A stretch of DNA of 64,000 nt from Nostoc desertorum CM1-VF14 (GCA_019359245.1 JAHHHR010000037.1:1-64000), one strand, 5' to 3'; numbered from the stretch's first letter, positions 53,719-62,853 are shown. Program-made: numbers and translations. The notes: generated by a model not told the origin, from the sequence alone.

Positions 53719-56700
53719 TCACCTTCTCAAACCTCGACGCGGTTGTGGTGATGGCTGCTGAGAAATAGACAACTTAGCTTGACTTTGCTGTTGTTTAAGT
53801 TCTATCTCATCCAAAATACTCGTTAGTCGTGACTGTAATTGAGGAGAGTTTAGTATTTCAGCCATAGTCTTCATTTCAATAGTTTGCTGTTGGTTCTCCC
53901 AGGAGTGATGATTTTCTACCTGGGTTTCGTATTCCTGAAGTTTGGACTGAAGCTGCTGCTGATACGTGACTAATTCTTTGATAGTTCCAATAGTTTGTAA
54001 TTGCTGCTCTAGTCTCAAGTTATACTTATTACTCAACTTATGAAGCGGAAAATGCTCCATTGCTCTGATAGTTTTCTCTTGGATAGCGTGTTCTAACCAC
54101 AAACTATCAATTTGTGGCCCAAGCTGAGTAATTTCGTTTTCAATAGCCTGTTTATCAACAGGTGCTGGTACTTGAGCAACTGGCTGGGCAAAATATTCCT
54201 TGACCGCTTGTTCTAAGTACAATAGTTCTCGGTCAGTCAGTGCATCGATGGCTTTCTTAAATGCCTTGTGAGTAACTTGACCTGAAAAACGTTGTTGAAG
54301 CCGTTGTTTGCGCTCTTGGTCACTCAACTTTTTGGGTGGTGCTGGTGCAGTATGTCGTTGTTTATTGTTGTTATCTCGCCATGCCTTGAGAGTTGACGCT
54401 TCGTAAAACGCCTTTTCGTATGCTAGTGGCCCCTGAGCCACTATTAAATCGTCAACGCCTTTATCTGGCCCCGGCAACGTCACCACATTAATTTTAGCTC
54501 CCCGTTCCTCCAGCAGCCCCCCAGTGCGTGAGATAGCAATCTCTATATTTCGCTGAGTGTCCGGGCGTGTCTCGTAATCAAAGCAGAAAGTTATCTGCCG
54601 TTCTGGAGTGGCGAAAACAGCTAATTCATCCATCAGCCGAGCTTTGGTCTGCTCCCCAAACTCATCTTTACTGCGATAACCAGCATAGATTCCCGGTAGC
54701 CCGATCGCTGCATGACCCTGGCTCAACAAACTGGCTGCTTTCTTTGCTCCCTCAGTAATCGTGACTGGTAGGTTATGTTTCCAAACACAATACCAAAATC
54801 CGCTTTGGCGATCGCAATCGGTTGGTTGTACCCCAGCTTTTTCATAGATACGCCCAGCAATATCATCAGGTACATCGAGCAAGAAAATACTGAGTTCAGT
54901 TTGGGGTGGATGTTCATATTTGATGAATTTGCCGGGTTTATCAGCTTTTTCTCTGGGGTTATTGGGTTTGTAGCATCCCCATATCTTTCTATCAGGTTTA
55001 TCCCCTGATTGGAGATTGGCGAAGGAGTTGGGATTAACGCCAGCATCACACCACCAGCCGCCTGATTCAATATGAGCATATTTACTTATTATCCCTGAAA
55101 ACAGCCTACCAGTGTTAGTGCGTGGCAGTTTATCACTGTACATGAGGTATTCCCAAGCTTCATGCTCCCAATCAAGAGTTTGATGCAAGCTAGTGAAATT
55201 AAGGCTGGCAATTTCGGGGTGGATGGCGCTACCTTGTATTAATTCTTGCCAGTGTTGAGAATCAAGTTTTTCTGGGGCTTCACTAATATTACTAGGAGTC
55301 CAAAATGCCACTGTTGGCTGTGCTGTTTTTGGAACTGGTTTTCTAATAAATGGTTTGGGAGTAGGAACAACAGTTTTTGGTGCTTCCGGCGGTAGAGTTT
55401 TAAAAACAAGAGGCAGAGGGGAAGAACTTGGCAGAGGTCTAGGGCAGGGGGGCAGAGGGGAGGACTCAGTATAAGATTGCTCCTTTGCTCCCCCGCTCCT
55501 CCCCTCCCTTGCCTCCACCTCTTTGCTCCTCTGCCCCTCCGCTTCTTTACTTTCCTGCTCCGTGGTGGATGTTTTAGCTACAATCGGAGCAGTTACAACC
55601 ATTTCTTTCTCTAGTTTTGATTGGTGCTGCTTCTCTAACTCTTTCTGTCGCAGTAGCACCAATGCATTTTCTTTAACCCTACTCGACTGCGCCAAGGCTA
55701 GTAAATTGTCTTTATCTTCCGTGTAGAGTTTCAATTCATACCTAGCACGGCTGACCGCAACGTAAAAGCTTTCTTGTCCAATGGTGTTGTCAGCAGCAAT
55801 CAATACTTGGTCAGCCGTCTTTCCCTGACTACTATATGTAGTGCTGACGATTGCATAATCTAAGTGTTGTGCTTGTTGCAGGTTAATAAATTCAGTTTGA
55901 CCACTTTCTAAATACTGAATTTGCGCGTTGTAACCTGCAATGGCTTTAACTACAAACTCTTGACCGTTGCGCCGTCCTAATTGTCGGTCATTTTTCGTCC
56001 AGCGTAGGCGATCGCCCTCGGCAAGTTCAATCTTTTGACGTTGGTAAACCGCCTTTTTAAATCCCGTGTCTACTTTAAAATGCTTACCATCACTAGCTTT
56101 GAGTGTTAGTTGGTCACTGTCCTTATCCACCACTTCATAAAGCTTGCCCTTGGACAGCCCCCGGCGCTTGTAATTGCGGGTGGGCATGACCATATCACCC
56201 AGTTCAAAGTTGTGGGTGTAGCGCATTTGTACTGAAGTTAAGTCTTTGGCTTGCAGTTGGGTGATGGCGATCGCAGTTCCTAAACTACCCTCAGCCTTTA
56301 AATGCCCCCGAATGGCTTGAGTGATTGCCAAACGCTCAAAATTTGTTCCAGCCAGTACCAGGGTTTGCGCTCGTTGTTCTGGTGTGGCTGTTACATAGTC
56401 GTGGGCAATCGCCTCAATTTTGGATTCTGCTTTTACACTCTGGATGCAACCGTTTTCATCGAGGCGTGAAAATCCCTCCTCAATACGGCCAGAAGCAATC
56501 AGGTCTACTGCCAGTTTCAGCTTTGGCGCACGTTGCCTCAAAGATTCGTTTAAGTGGCTAGTTTTGATTCCCGCCTGTTGTAGGGATTTGAAGGGGTTGC
56601 CTGCTTCTACAGCTGATAACTGTTTTGTGTCTCCCACTAACAACACTCTGGCTTGCTCAAGGGTTGCCCGTTCTAGAAGATCAAGGGCATCTTTAGCACT

Positions 56701-58179
56701 GAGTAACCCTGCTTCGTCCACAATCCAAATTTGATTAGGTTCAATTTCTTGGGGTGATTCAGAGACCAATAATCTAGCAACAGTCTCAGCTTGGATATCC
56801 AACTCTTGGCCCAGGACTTTAGCAGCCATCGAACTAGGAGCAAAGCCTTTGATGGTGTAGCCAGAGGCGGCAGCGATCGCTTTGAATTCCTTGAGGGCGA
56901 AAGTTTTACCAGCGCCAGCTACCCCCTGCCATGCCATAAATTGGTCTGTTGTGGTTACTGCTGTCAGTACCGCTCGACGTTGATCCAGGTTTAAAGCTGT
57001 TTTCTCCAGGTGGCTTTCAACTACTTCTGGGTGAGCAAGTGGGCTAACTTTACCCATCCCAGACTGCATCAATTTAATGGTTGCCAGTTCTCGGTTAACT
57101 GCTGCCAGGGTGGTAAAGTCGCGGTTTTCTTGAGACAGGCTGAGTAATTCCGGGTTAGCTTTAACTAGCGGTTCAATCTGATTAACTTCCGTGGCTAGCC
57201 CTTGGTTTAGGATGAATTTTTCTAAATCTTCTTGGGTGAAAGCGACATTTCTTTCCGAGCAGTGAGCGATCGCATCTTCTAAATTTTCATAGCTCACTAA
57301 CCGGGGTTGTAGTTCTGGTTGCGCTTCTCCTGGCTGTACAAACTTGATCCCCAGTGCTGCTGCTTCCTCTCTCCACTTGGCTTTTAACTCCACAGGGTTA
57401 ATTTTCTGCTTCAAGTTACGGGTGGCAGTCCAAGCTGCTTCGCGTTCTGTCCAAGTTGAGTTTTCGCCTGCTGCACTTAATATTTGCTGTCTTCGTTTAG
57501 AAAACTCCTTTAAATCCGCTTCCTGAAAACCTTTAATCTCAAACTGCCCATGATTCCTAGCTTCCACCTCATACCCTAATTTTTGTACTTCCACTGCTAG
57601 GTAGTTTTGGTACACCATACCCAGAAATTTCTTGTTTTTGAAAATTTCATCATTTAAAAGACTGTACCATTTACCATTTTCTAGCTGTGTCATATTCATG
57701 ACCAGGGCATGAGTATGTAGATGCGGGTCTAGTTCCCTGGTTTCAATATGGTCAAACTCCGCGACTACTAAGTTGTTAGTCCGGATCAGTTGCTGCCCAT
57801 TTTGGGTTGTGGCTCTGGTGTAGCTATAACGTTCTTTAATCAGTTCTAAAGTCTTTTGTACGGCTAACTGATGAGCAGTAATCAGCCTTTCATCCCCATC
57901 TACTAACGCTTGCAAGCTGACACTTTTCGGTGCAGAAAATGTAAAGTCAGTAGCCGCTCGACGTTGCGATGAGTCTAACTTTCTAGCACAGAGGTTTTGG
58001 CTGCCGTCAGGCGATCGCCCATTGACGATGTTAGAAAAAGTTTCTTGGTGATCAACTGCTCCTGATAGTCCCAATTTTTTCGCACCTTTCCCAGACCAGC
58101 GTGAAGTACCCTCCTGGTAATACCCTTCCATGAAGTAATGTACTGCTTGCTGTGGTTCTGAGTTCTTGCCTGTTAACAC
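53719..58179 (-). CDS. MobF (TrwC/TraI) relaxase-helicase with DUF3854 domain
   Basis: A 1486-residue protein. The relaxase domain has Tyr15, Tyr20 and Tyr21 (HYFMEGYYQEGT) and the metal triad HLHTH at 153-157 (ELDPHLHTHALVMN). Residues about 390-860 form a RecD/TraI-type superfamily 1 helicase (GVAGAGKT 419-426; IWIVDEAGLLSAKDALDLL; YAIVSTTYSSQGKTADQVLI). About 880-970 is a charged, Pro-rich linker. About 1080-1340 matches the DUF3854/TOPRIM-like domain of cyanobacterial plasmid primases (YCVWKHNLPVTITEGAKKAA; GLPGIYAGYRSKDEFGEQTK; FCFDYETRPDTQRNIE). A coiled-coil tail follows. GTG start after AAGGAG. It would nick oriT and unwind the transferred strand. Confidence 0.9.
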   Translation of the reverse strand: MLTGKNSEPQQAVHYFMEGYYQEGTSRWSGKGAKKLGLSGAVDHQETFSNIVNGRSPDGSQNLCARKLDSSQRRAATDFTFSAPKSVSLQALVDGDERLITAHQLAVQKTLELIKERYSYTRATTQNGQQLIRTNNLVVAEFDHIETRELDPHLHTHALVMNMTQLENGKWYSLLNDEIFKNKKFLGMVYQNYLAVEVQKLGYEVEARNHGQFEIKGFQEADLKEFSKRRQQILSAAGENSTWTEREAAWTATRNLKQKINPVELKAKWREEAAALGIKFVQPGEAQPELQPRLVSYENLEDAIAHCSERNVAFTQEDLEKFILNQGLATEVNQIEPLVKANPELLSLSQENRDFTTLAAVNRELATIKLMQSGMGKVSPLAHPEVVESHLEKTALNLDQRRAVLTAVTTTDQFMAWQGVAGAGKTFALKEFKAIAAASGYTIKGFAPSSMAAKVLGQELDIQAETVARLLVSESPQEIEPNQIWIVDEAGLLSAKDALDLLERATLEQARVLLVGDTKQLSAVEAGNPFKSLQQAGIKTSHLNESLRQRAPKLKLAVDLIASGRIEEGFSRLDENGCIQSVKAESKIEAIAHDYVTATPEQRAQTLVLAGTNFERLAITQAIRGHLKAEGSLGTAIAITQLQAKDLTSVQMRYTHNFELGDMVMPTRNYKRRGLSKGKLYEVVDKDSDQLTLKASDGKHFKVDTGFKKAVYQRQKIELAEGDRLRWTKNDRQLGRRNGQEFVVKAIAGYNAQIQYLESGQTEFINLQQAQHLDYAIVSTTYSSQGKTADQVLIAADNTIGQESFYVAVSRARYELKLYTEDKDNLLALAQSSRVKENALVLLRQKELEKQHQSKLEKEMVVTAPIVAKTSTTEQESKEAEGQRSKEVEAREGRSGGAKEQSYTESSPLPPCPRPLPSSSPLPLVFKTLPPEAPKTVVPTPKPFIRKPVPKTAQPTVAFWTPSNISEAPEKLDSQHWQELIQGSAIHPEIASLNFTSLHQTLDWEHEAWEYLMYSDKLPRTNTGRLFSGIISKYAHIESGGWWCDAGVNPNSFANLQSGDKPDRKIWGCYKPNNPREKADKPGKFIKYEHPPQTELSIFLLDVPDDIAGRIYEKAGVQPTDCDRQSGFWYCVWKHNLPVTITEGAKKAASLLSQGHAAIGLPGIYAGYRSKDEFGEQTKARLMDELAVFATPERQITFCFDYETRPDTQRNIEIAISRTGGLLEERGAKINVVTLPGPDKGVDDLIVAQGPLAYEKAFYEASTLKAWRDNNNKQRHTAPAPPKKLSDQERKQRLQQRFSGQVTHKAFKKAIDALTDRELLYLEQAVKEYFAQPVAQVPAPVDKQAIENEITQLGPQIDSLWLEHAIQEKTIRAMEHFPLHKLSNKYNLRLEQQLQTIGTIKELVTYQQQLQSKLQEYETQVENHHSWENQQQTIEMKTMAEILNSPQLQSRLTSILDEIELKQQQSQAKLSISQQPSPQPRRGLRR

Positions 58180-58619
58180 TGAACACTCCTTTCATAGAAT
58201 GTCAGGTTTAGTGCTTGAAACAGTTCGGGGACTTGATCGGGAGTGCTAATTATAAATTCAAGCCCTATATCCACATAATTGTTAAGTTCGCTTATTAGTT
58301 TTTCAAAGTGCTTAACATCAATACACCACACGTTGAATGCAGCATAACAGTTCAACTTAATCTCATAAAAAAATCTGTCATTGGCTGGTAGGGTTCTGAA
58401 TATTTTCACCGCCTCTGCATGGTATTTACAAAAGTTAAACCCCACCCAATTGACTTTTTTAAAATAAGCTACCCGAATCACTACAGTAGAAGATTTTTTT
58501 CTTGGAGATGGGCAGCTACTCCAATAATGGCTATTACTCCAGAAACACATCGACATCATTTGATGCGCTTCTGCTTTTAAAAGCGTGGAAGTTACTTTCT
58601 GTAGTATTGAGTAATGCAA
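58173..58619 (-). CDS. Hypothetical protein overlapping relaxase gene
   Basis: A 148-residue protein rich in aromatic residues and cysteine (VAYFKKVNWVGFNFCKYHAE; RFFYEIKLNCYAAFNVWCID). No membrane helix or known motif recognised. Its stop overlaps the relaxase start, which suggests translational coupling and a role in relaxase expression or relaxosome assembly, but this is inference. Confidence 0.5.
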   Translation of the reverse strand: MHYSILQKVTSTLLKAEAHQMMSMCFWSNSHYWSSCPSPRKKSSTVVIRVAYFKKVNWVGFNFCKYHAEAVKIFRTLPANDRFFYEIKLNCYAAFNVWCIDVKHFEKLISELNNYVDIGLEFIISTPDQVPELFQALNLTFYERSVQC

Positions 58620-58774
58620 TTTTTAATATTACTTAATACAGGTTTTCTTCGCCTACTCCAATTCTAAATCTACTTCAAATTTCGGGCAAAACTTTTTTGC
58701 GTACTGTGCGAGAATTTTTCGGAGGGAGTCCAGAGGGAGAAATCCCTTTGGTAAACTGGGTTTTTAAAGCCAAA

Positions 58775-58987
58775 ATCCTTATATTTACCTTACCACTACC
58801 TTGCAAATACCTTGGTAATGCCATTGATTTACCTTATTTTTTCCTGAATAGCGAAAATTTCCCGAAATTCCTATATTTCACGGAAATCTGATGGAATAAT
58901 TCCTTGTATTTGCCATTGAAATGCCATTGATTTACCATTGAAATTCCTTATATTTACCTTTTTGTAAAATTCCTTAATTTTGCCTTT
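58775..58987. repeat. AT-rich direct repeats between relaxase and parM2 (oriT/centromere candidate)
   Basis: Repeated ATCCTTATATTTACCTT (58775-58791 and 58943-58960, with variants near 58867, 58899 and 58969) alternates with TGCCATTGATTTACC (58819-58833 and 58922-58936). The array fills the space between the divergent relaxase-side gene and the second ParM-like gene. It is a good candidate for that system's centromere/operator. oriT could also be here. No gene is seen from 58620 to 59040. Confidence 0.65.
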
Positions 58988-59040
58988 TTTTTGGCAGTTT
59001 GTTGTTTAATAATTAAAGGGTTTCAGCCAAGCAAATAGCG

Positions 59041-60147
59041 ATGGCAGATTTAACAATTGCATTTGATCCAGGTTCATCCCTGAGCAAGATTTTCTATACT
59101 CTCAAATCCTTCCACCCGGAACTACTACTGATGGAACCGGAAGTTGCCCAAGTTCCTAAAGCCAGTCTTGTAGCTTACGAATCAAGCTGTGTTGGTAGTC
59201 CGGCTGCTGAAAATTCTGCTTGGGTTGAGTACAAAGGACAATATCGGGCTGTTGGTTTCCTCGCCCAAGACCGATTCTATGCAGATTTAAAACTTTCTGA
59301 ACCAAAGTTTGAACTTGCTCTTTACAAGACTTTGGCTCTTGTAGGCGCTCTTGCACAAAAAAACTCTCTTTCTAATGGCGCAACTATCCGTTTGGGGGTG
59401 CTGTTGCCTTACGGTGAGTACGAAGACCGCAAATTATTTGAACAATTAGTGACTGAAGCTCTGGCTGGTTTTCGGTTTCGCGGTGTGGAACGCTCGTTTG
59501 AGTTGGAAAGTTTCCTCTGTCGTCCAGAAGGTTTTGGTTTAATTTCGCGGGGACGCGCTCCCGGTTCCAGTCTCAAAGAACGTAAAATCGCGGTGGTGAT
59601 GATTGGTTATCGCAATATCTCTTTGCTGATTATGGACAGAGGTATGATTTCTCAAGGTGTTACCGAAGATTTAGGATTCAACAAGTTAGTTGGCTGTGTG
59701 CAACGGTTGGTATCTGGACAAAAGCCTTTGAAGTTGGCGGCGGCTATTTCTAAGGCTGGTTCTAAAATCAGCACTAAGGCTTTAGCTCACTTAATCCGGG
59801 TTCAAGACCCTGGTTTACGAGATACAGAACTTTCTCAAATTAGGTCAGCAGTAGCAACTGCACGAGAGGAGTACTGGATTAATCTTTTTAGTTGGTTGCG
59901 TAGTCGCATCCCCTCTGATGTGGACGAGATGATATTTGCTGGTGGTACAGCCCACTATTTATCTCGTGAGCTAAATAGTCTGTTGCCGCACACTGAGAAA
60001 ATCTGGTGTAACGAACTGGAAGCACAAATCAACCGTAACTTTTTAGCTGATGTGTCCCGTAATGGATTGGAATTTCGGCTGACAGATAATTACGGACTCT
60101 TTTATTACCTGTGTGGAACTTCTGAAAGGATGACGACTCATGCCTGA
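59041..60147 (+). CDS. ParM/actin-like ATPase (second copy)
   Basis: A 368-residue actin-like protein only distantly similar to the first copy. Phosphate-1-like start LTIAFDPGSSLSKIFYTLKS, phosphate-2-like KIAVVMIGYRNISLLIMDRG, and adenosine motif DEMIFAGGTAHYLSREL. It fits the plasmid ParM/StbA/Alp group seen in cyanobacterial plasmids. It overlaps the next gene by 8 bp and follows an AT-rich repeat array, so a complete ParM-type partition cassette is likely. Confidence 0.8.
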   Translation: MADLTIAFDPGSSLSKIFYTLKSFHPELLLMEPEVAQVPKASLVAYESSCVGSPAAENSAWVEYKGQYRAVGFLAQDRFYADLKLSEPKFELALYKTLALVGALAQKNSLSNGATIRLGVLLPYGEYEDRKLFEQLVTEALAGFRFRGVERSFELESFLCRPEGFGLISRGRAPGSSLKERKIAVVMIGYRNISLLIMDRGMISQGVTEDLGFNKLVGCVQRLVSGQKPLKLAAAISKAGSKISTKALAHLIRVQDPGLRDTELSQIRSAVATAREEYWINLFSWLRSRIPSDVDEMIFAGGTAHYLSRELNSLLPHTEKIWCNELEAQINRNFLADVSRNGLEFRLTDNYGLFYYLCGTSERMTTHA

Positions 60148-60586
60148 ACAAGTCGATTTTCGCTTTCAAATTAGTGTCAATTCTCCTTATATCACGCTGA
60201 TTAAATATCTCAGTCCCAAGAATAAGTTTCTTGAGTTCCCGCGCCAAAATATGATTACCTGGGCGCTCGTGGCTTTTTGGTATCCTTTAGCCTGTAAGTG
60301 GTCTGGGGGATTCAGTGATGCTGACTTGAAGCTGAAAGCCAGAACTGCAATCTATCAATTGCAACAACAAATTATTTATTTAGCTCAAGCTTTTGGTTTG
60401 GAAAATGAGTTAGGGAATCAGGGGATGCTGGGCAATTCAACTCAATCAGATGTTGACCTTGATCCCAATGTTGATGTTTCTACACCAAAATCTGTACCTA
60501 CTCACCTTAAAAGTGATGGTGAGCAAAATTTGACATCAGTAATGAGCCTTGAAAATGACGAGCTACTAGAAGAAGCATTCAAGTAG
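60140..60586 (+). CDS. ParR-like small partner of second ParM
   Basis: A 148-residue protein. The N-terminal roughly 90 residues are compact and helical (FRFQISVNSPYITLIKYLSP; NMITWALVAFWYPLACKWSG; RTAIYQLQQQIIYLAQAFGL), and the tail is acidic and disordered. Position directly after the ParM-like gene, with overlapping ends, is that of the ParR adaptor. No obvious RHH, so it may be a divergent class. Confidence 0.6.
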   Translation: MPEQVDFRFQISVNSPYITLIKYLSPKNKFLEFPRQNMITWALVAFWYPLACKWSGGFSDADLKLKARTAIYQLQQQIIYLAQAFGLENELGNQGMLGNSTQSDVDLDPNVDVSTPKSVPTHLKSDGEQNLTSVMSLENDELLEEAFK

Positions 60587-60598
60587 GAATTAACAATC

Positions 60599-61426
60599 AT
60601 GCCATACACTAAAGAAGCTCTGCAAAATCTTTATTCGCTCTCTGTGGAAGATGTGAATGCGACTCTCAGCGCCTGTGGGTTGTCTACCGATTGTAATGAA
60701 TATGCAGATGAAGAGATCCAATCTGGTTTTGATACTGTCCGTCAATACTTTACAAGTGAACGTGTCTCTGACTACCAACAAGCTACGGATTTATTTCAAC
60801 AAGAATTAGAAGTCAAGGAGCAACCAGAAACTAGCCCAAAACCTAGAGGGAAAAAATCTAAAAATGAGAAGAATGAACCTGCTGCTGAACCTCTAGATAT
60901 CTCTGCATTGTTGTCTAGAGCTAAGGAGCGAGTAGGTGCTAAAATTTCGCTGGGTGAATCTATCTCAATTTTGCAAGCTTGTGGACTCCAAGATCAGGAT
61001 GAATATAACCAAGCTGAGTGCGATCGCTTTCTTGAGGCTTGTGATTTAATCAAAAATCAATACAAATCCTTTGAGGAGGTTGCACAATATTTCGGGCTGA
61101 ATAACTCGACACCAGATGTAGATACAGATGAACTTCTGCAACAGCTTGGAGATACTACGGCTTTATTGGGTGAGGAGGAGCGAGAGTTAATTAGAGAAAT
61201 GGTGCGACAGAAGGCCAAAGGTGATATGGCTGGGTTGCCCAAGTTGTATTTGCAGTCTTTATTAGAGGAGATGAAATCACCTGCTTTTCAACAGGAATGG
61301 CAGCAACTACGAGAGGCGTTTAGAGCTAAGGTCATGGGAAAAAAGCCGATTTCCCCAGTATTCCAGCCGCAGCCGCCTTTAATGAGCTTGCCGCCGACAT
61401 TGGAGAATGGGTCAAGATCAGAATAG
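60599..61426 (+). CDS. Hypothetical protein of ParM2 operon, 0-frame product
   Basis: A 275-residue protein with two similar helical modules (LQNLYSLSVEDVNATLSACG at about 8-60 and ISLGESISILQACGLQDQDE at about 118-165) separated by a basic linker (KPRGKKSKNEKNE). Such repeated modules resemble HTH/MerR-like folds but are not assignable. It lies 12 bp after the ParR-like gene. Near its end, at 61339-61345, an in-phase A AAA AAG heptamer would allow -1 frameshifting into the overlapping frame that continues to 61836. Confidence 0.6.
   Translation: MPYTKEALQNLYSLSVEDVNATLSACGLSTDCNEYADEEIQSGFDTVRQYFTSERVSDYQQATDLFQQELEVKEQPETSPKPRGKKSKNEKNEPAAEPLDISALLSRAKERVGAKISLGESISILQACGLQDQDEYNQAECDRFLEACDLIKNQYKSFEEVAQYFGLNNSTPDVDTDELLQQLGDTTALLGEEERELIREMVRQKAKGDMAGLPKLYLQSLLEEMKSPAFQQEWQQLREAFRAKVMGKKPISPVFQPQPPLMSLPPTLENGSRSE
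61339..61345 (+). promoter_or_regulatory. Candidate -1 ribosomal frameshift site A AAA AAG
   Basis: The heptamer occurs in codon phase GGA-AAA-AAG of the 60599 gene. Sliding back one base gives AAA-AAA-GCC and opens a frame of 163 codons to 61836 that has no ATG, GTG or TTG for its first 53 codons. A AAA AAG is the slippery sequence used in dnaX and many insertion sequences. The GC-rich DNA just after (CCAGCCGCAGCCGCC) could form structure. Confidence 0.5.
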
Positions 61427-61506
61427 ATGAGGAAAAGCATACTATTGAGGTCAAAGCGCACAAAATTATTGAGGAAAAAGCCAAGCTTCGGGCAACCCAA
61501 ATAGCT

Positions 61507-61836
61507 TTGAACAAACTCAATGAATCTCAGCAATGGATTGAGGCCCAACAGAAGCAAGCGAAACTACGTAGTCAGCGATCGCAGCAATTCAAAGTCAATT
61601 TGATTTACTTTGCACGCTGGATTGGCTCTGGGTGGTCAGGATGGTCACTTTATCTAATTTCGCTTGGAATTTTTACATCCTTAGCTTTTACTTTTGGTGT
61701 GAATTTTCCAGCTTTTGTAGCCTGCCCTAACACTAAAAGTTACTGCTATCTATTGCGCTGGGATAAATCCAAGATAGTTATCCCTAGTGATTACATCAAA
61801 CAGTCATCTCAAAATGACTCCAAGCGTAAACGTTAG
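61507..61836 (+). CDS. Membrane protein of ParM2 operon, possible frameshift extension
   Basis: The only start-like codon is TTG 61507. It gives a 109-residue protein with a coiled-coil N-terminus (LNESQQWIEAQQKQAKLRSQ) and one or two membrane helices (WSLYLISLGIFTSLAFTFGV). However, the frame is open and protein-like well upstream (IGEWVKIRIDEEKHTIEVKA at about 61405), continuing to the A AAA AAG site. It is therefore probably the C-terminal half of a -1 frameshift fusion with the 60599 gene, which would tether that protein to the membrane. Confidence 0.55.
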   Translation: MNKLNESQQWIEAQQKQAKLRSQRSQQFKVNLIYFARWIGSGWSGWSLYLISLGIFTSLAFTFGVNFPAFVACPNTKSYCYLLRWDKSKIVIPSDYIKQSSQNDSKRKR

Positions 61837-61902
61837 TTAGTCGGACTGGTTTAGATATTGACAAGTGATTTTTATGAAAATTAATTTGTCAACCGCTTAA
61901 CT

Positions 61903-62019
61903 GAAGTCGGAATTCGGAGGTCTGAATTTGGAAATGCTTTGACTTCCGATTTACTACTTCCGACTTCCAAATTGTTTTGGTCATTTTGTAAAAGTGTGGG
62001 GGTAGTTATTAACTACCCC
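61903..62019. terminator. Convergent terminator region
   Basis: Between the convergent ParM2 operon and ardA: GAAGTCGGAA (61903-61912) pairs with TTCCGACTTC (61958-61967). Further on GGGGTAGTT-ATT-AACTACCCC (61999-62019) is a perfect 9-bp hairpin followed by ATTGATTTTATT. The second hairpin is the likely intrinsic terminator. Confidence 0.7.
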
Positions 62020-62029
62020 ATTGATTTTA

Positions 62030-62782
62030 TTAGTGACGGCTGAAAACGTAGACTTTGTTGTAACTTTCATCTACTGAATAGTAGGAATCAATAAACCAAT
62101 CACGGGCTATTGCTTCAAAATTAAGGTAGAAGCTAGGAATACCCATGTCTTCTAAGTTTTTAATCAATCCCTGTTGTTCGAGTTGGTCATAAACAAAATC
62201 CTCTTCGCTTTCGTACTCACCCCAGTAATGTTCTTGAAAATTTTCTACACTAGCCTCACTACTGTCATGTTCATAATAAGCAGCGTAGGCTGCACCATGC
62301 TCTGATAATATTTGAGCAAGTTCGGCTAGTTTCTCTATATCTTCGTATTCATCAAGGTGAATACCATGCCAATTCTGAAAATCATGTATTGCCCACTCCT
62401 CACAGGTTTCATAATTACAGCAAGGCGACCAAGATAACATCCATTCAATGTCTTCTTGAATGTCTTTTGCATCTTGTGTACAGTCAATCCACATTCCGTG
62501 TAATTTTCCATTGTTGTATGCAGATAAACAAGCTACATAAATCTGTGGTGCATCATCATCTTGACATTCGCGCTCATCTTTAGGGAAGGGGAGCAAACAG
62601 CTTGCACCTTCAACTATTGGTAAGGCAACACCAGTTAGACTAATTGCTAAATCTACTGCCCGTTGTTCCTTAATAGGACAGCTTAAAATATTACCTTCAA
62701 GGCGACAGTTGTAAACTTGTTCAGCAACTAATTGCGCTTCTACTTCTGAGTGAAATATTAGAGTGTTAGAAAACAAATTCAT
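62030..62782 (-). CDS. ardA: ArdA antirestriction protein
   Basis: A 250-residue protein. The region from about 80 has the ArdA pattern: PQIYVACLSAYNNGKLHGMW, SPCCNYETCEEWAIHDFQNW, EDIEKLAELAQILSEHG, SVENFQEHYWGEYESEEDFV, and the strongly conserved end DEMGIPSFYLNFEAIARDWF-like region followed by SYNKVYVF. The acidic composition is typical of DNA-mimicking ArdA, which inhibits type I restriction enzymes as a conjugative plasmid enters a new host. The N-terminal 75 residues with four cysteines are an extra module. Confidence 0.9.
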   Translation of the reverse strand: MNLFSNTLIFHSEVEAQLVAEQVYNCRLEGNILSCPIKEQRAVDLAISLTGVALPIVEGASCLLPFPKDERECQDDDAPQIYVACLSAYNNGKLHGMWIDCTQDAKDIQEDIEWMLSWSPCCNYETCEEWAIHDFQNWHGIHLDEYEDIEKLAELAQILSEHGAAYAAYYEHDSSEASVENFQEHYWGEYESEEDFVYDQLEQQGLIKNLEDMGIPSFYLNFEAIARDWFIDSYYSVDESYNKVYVFSRH

Positions 62783-62811
62783 GTGTTAGAATCCTTCTAG
62801 TATTAGAACTC

Positions 62812-62853
62812 AGAAAAAGCACCTTTAGATTGGTCGTCGGGGGTGCTTTTTCT
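62812..62853. terminator. 12-bp perfect hairpin upstream of ardA
   Basis: AGAAAAAGCACC (62812-62823) and GGTGCTTTTTCT (62842-62853) are exactly complementary, with T-runs on both sides. It lies in the leader of ardA, so it either ends outside transcripts or acts as an attenuator in the ardA leader. Confidence 0.65.
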
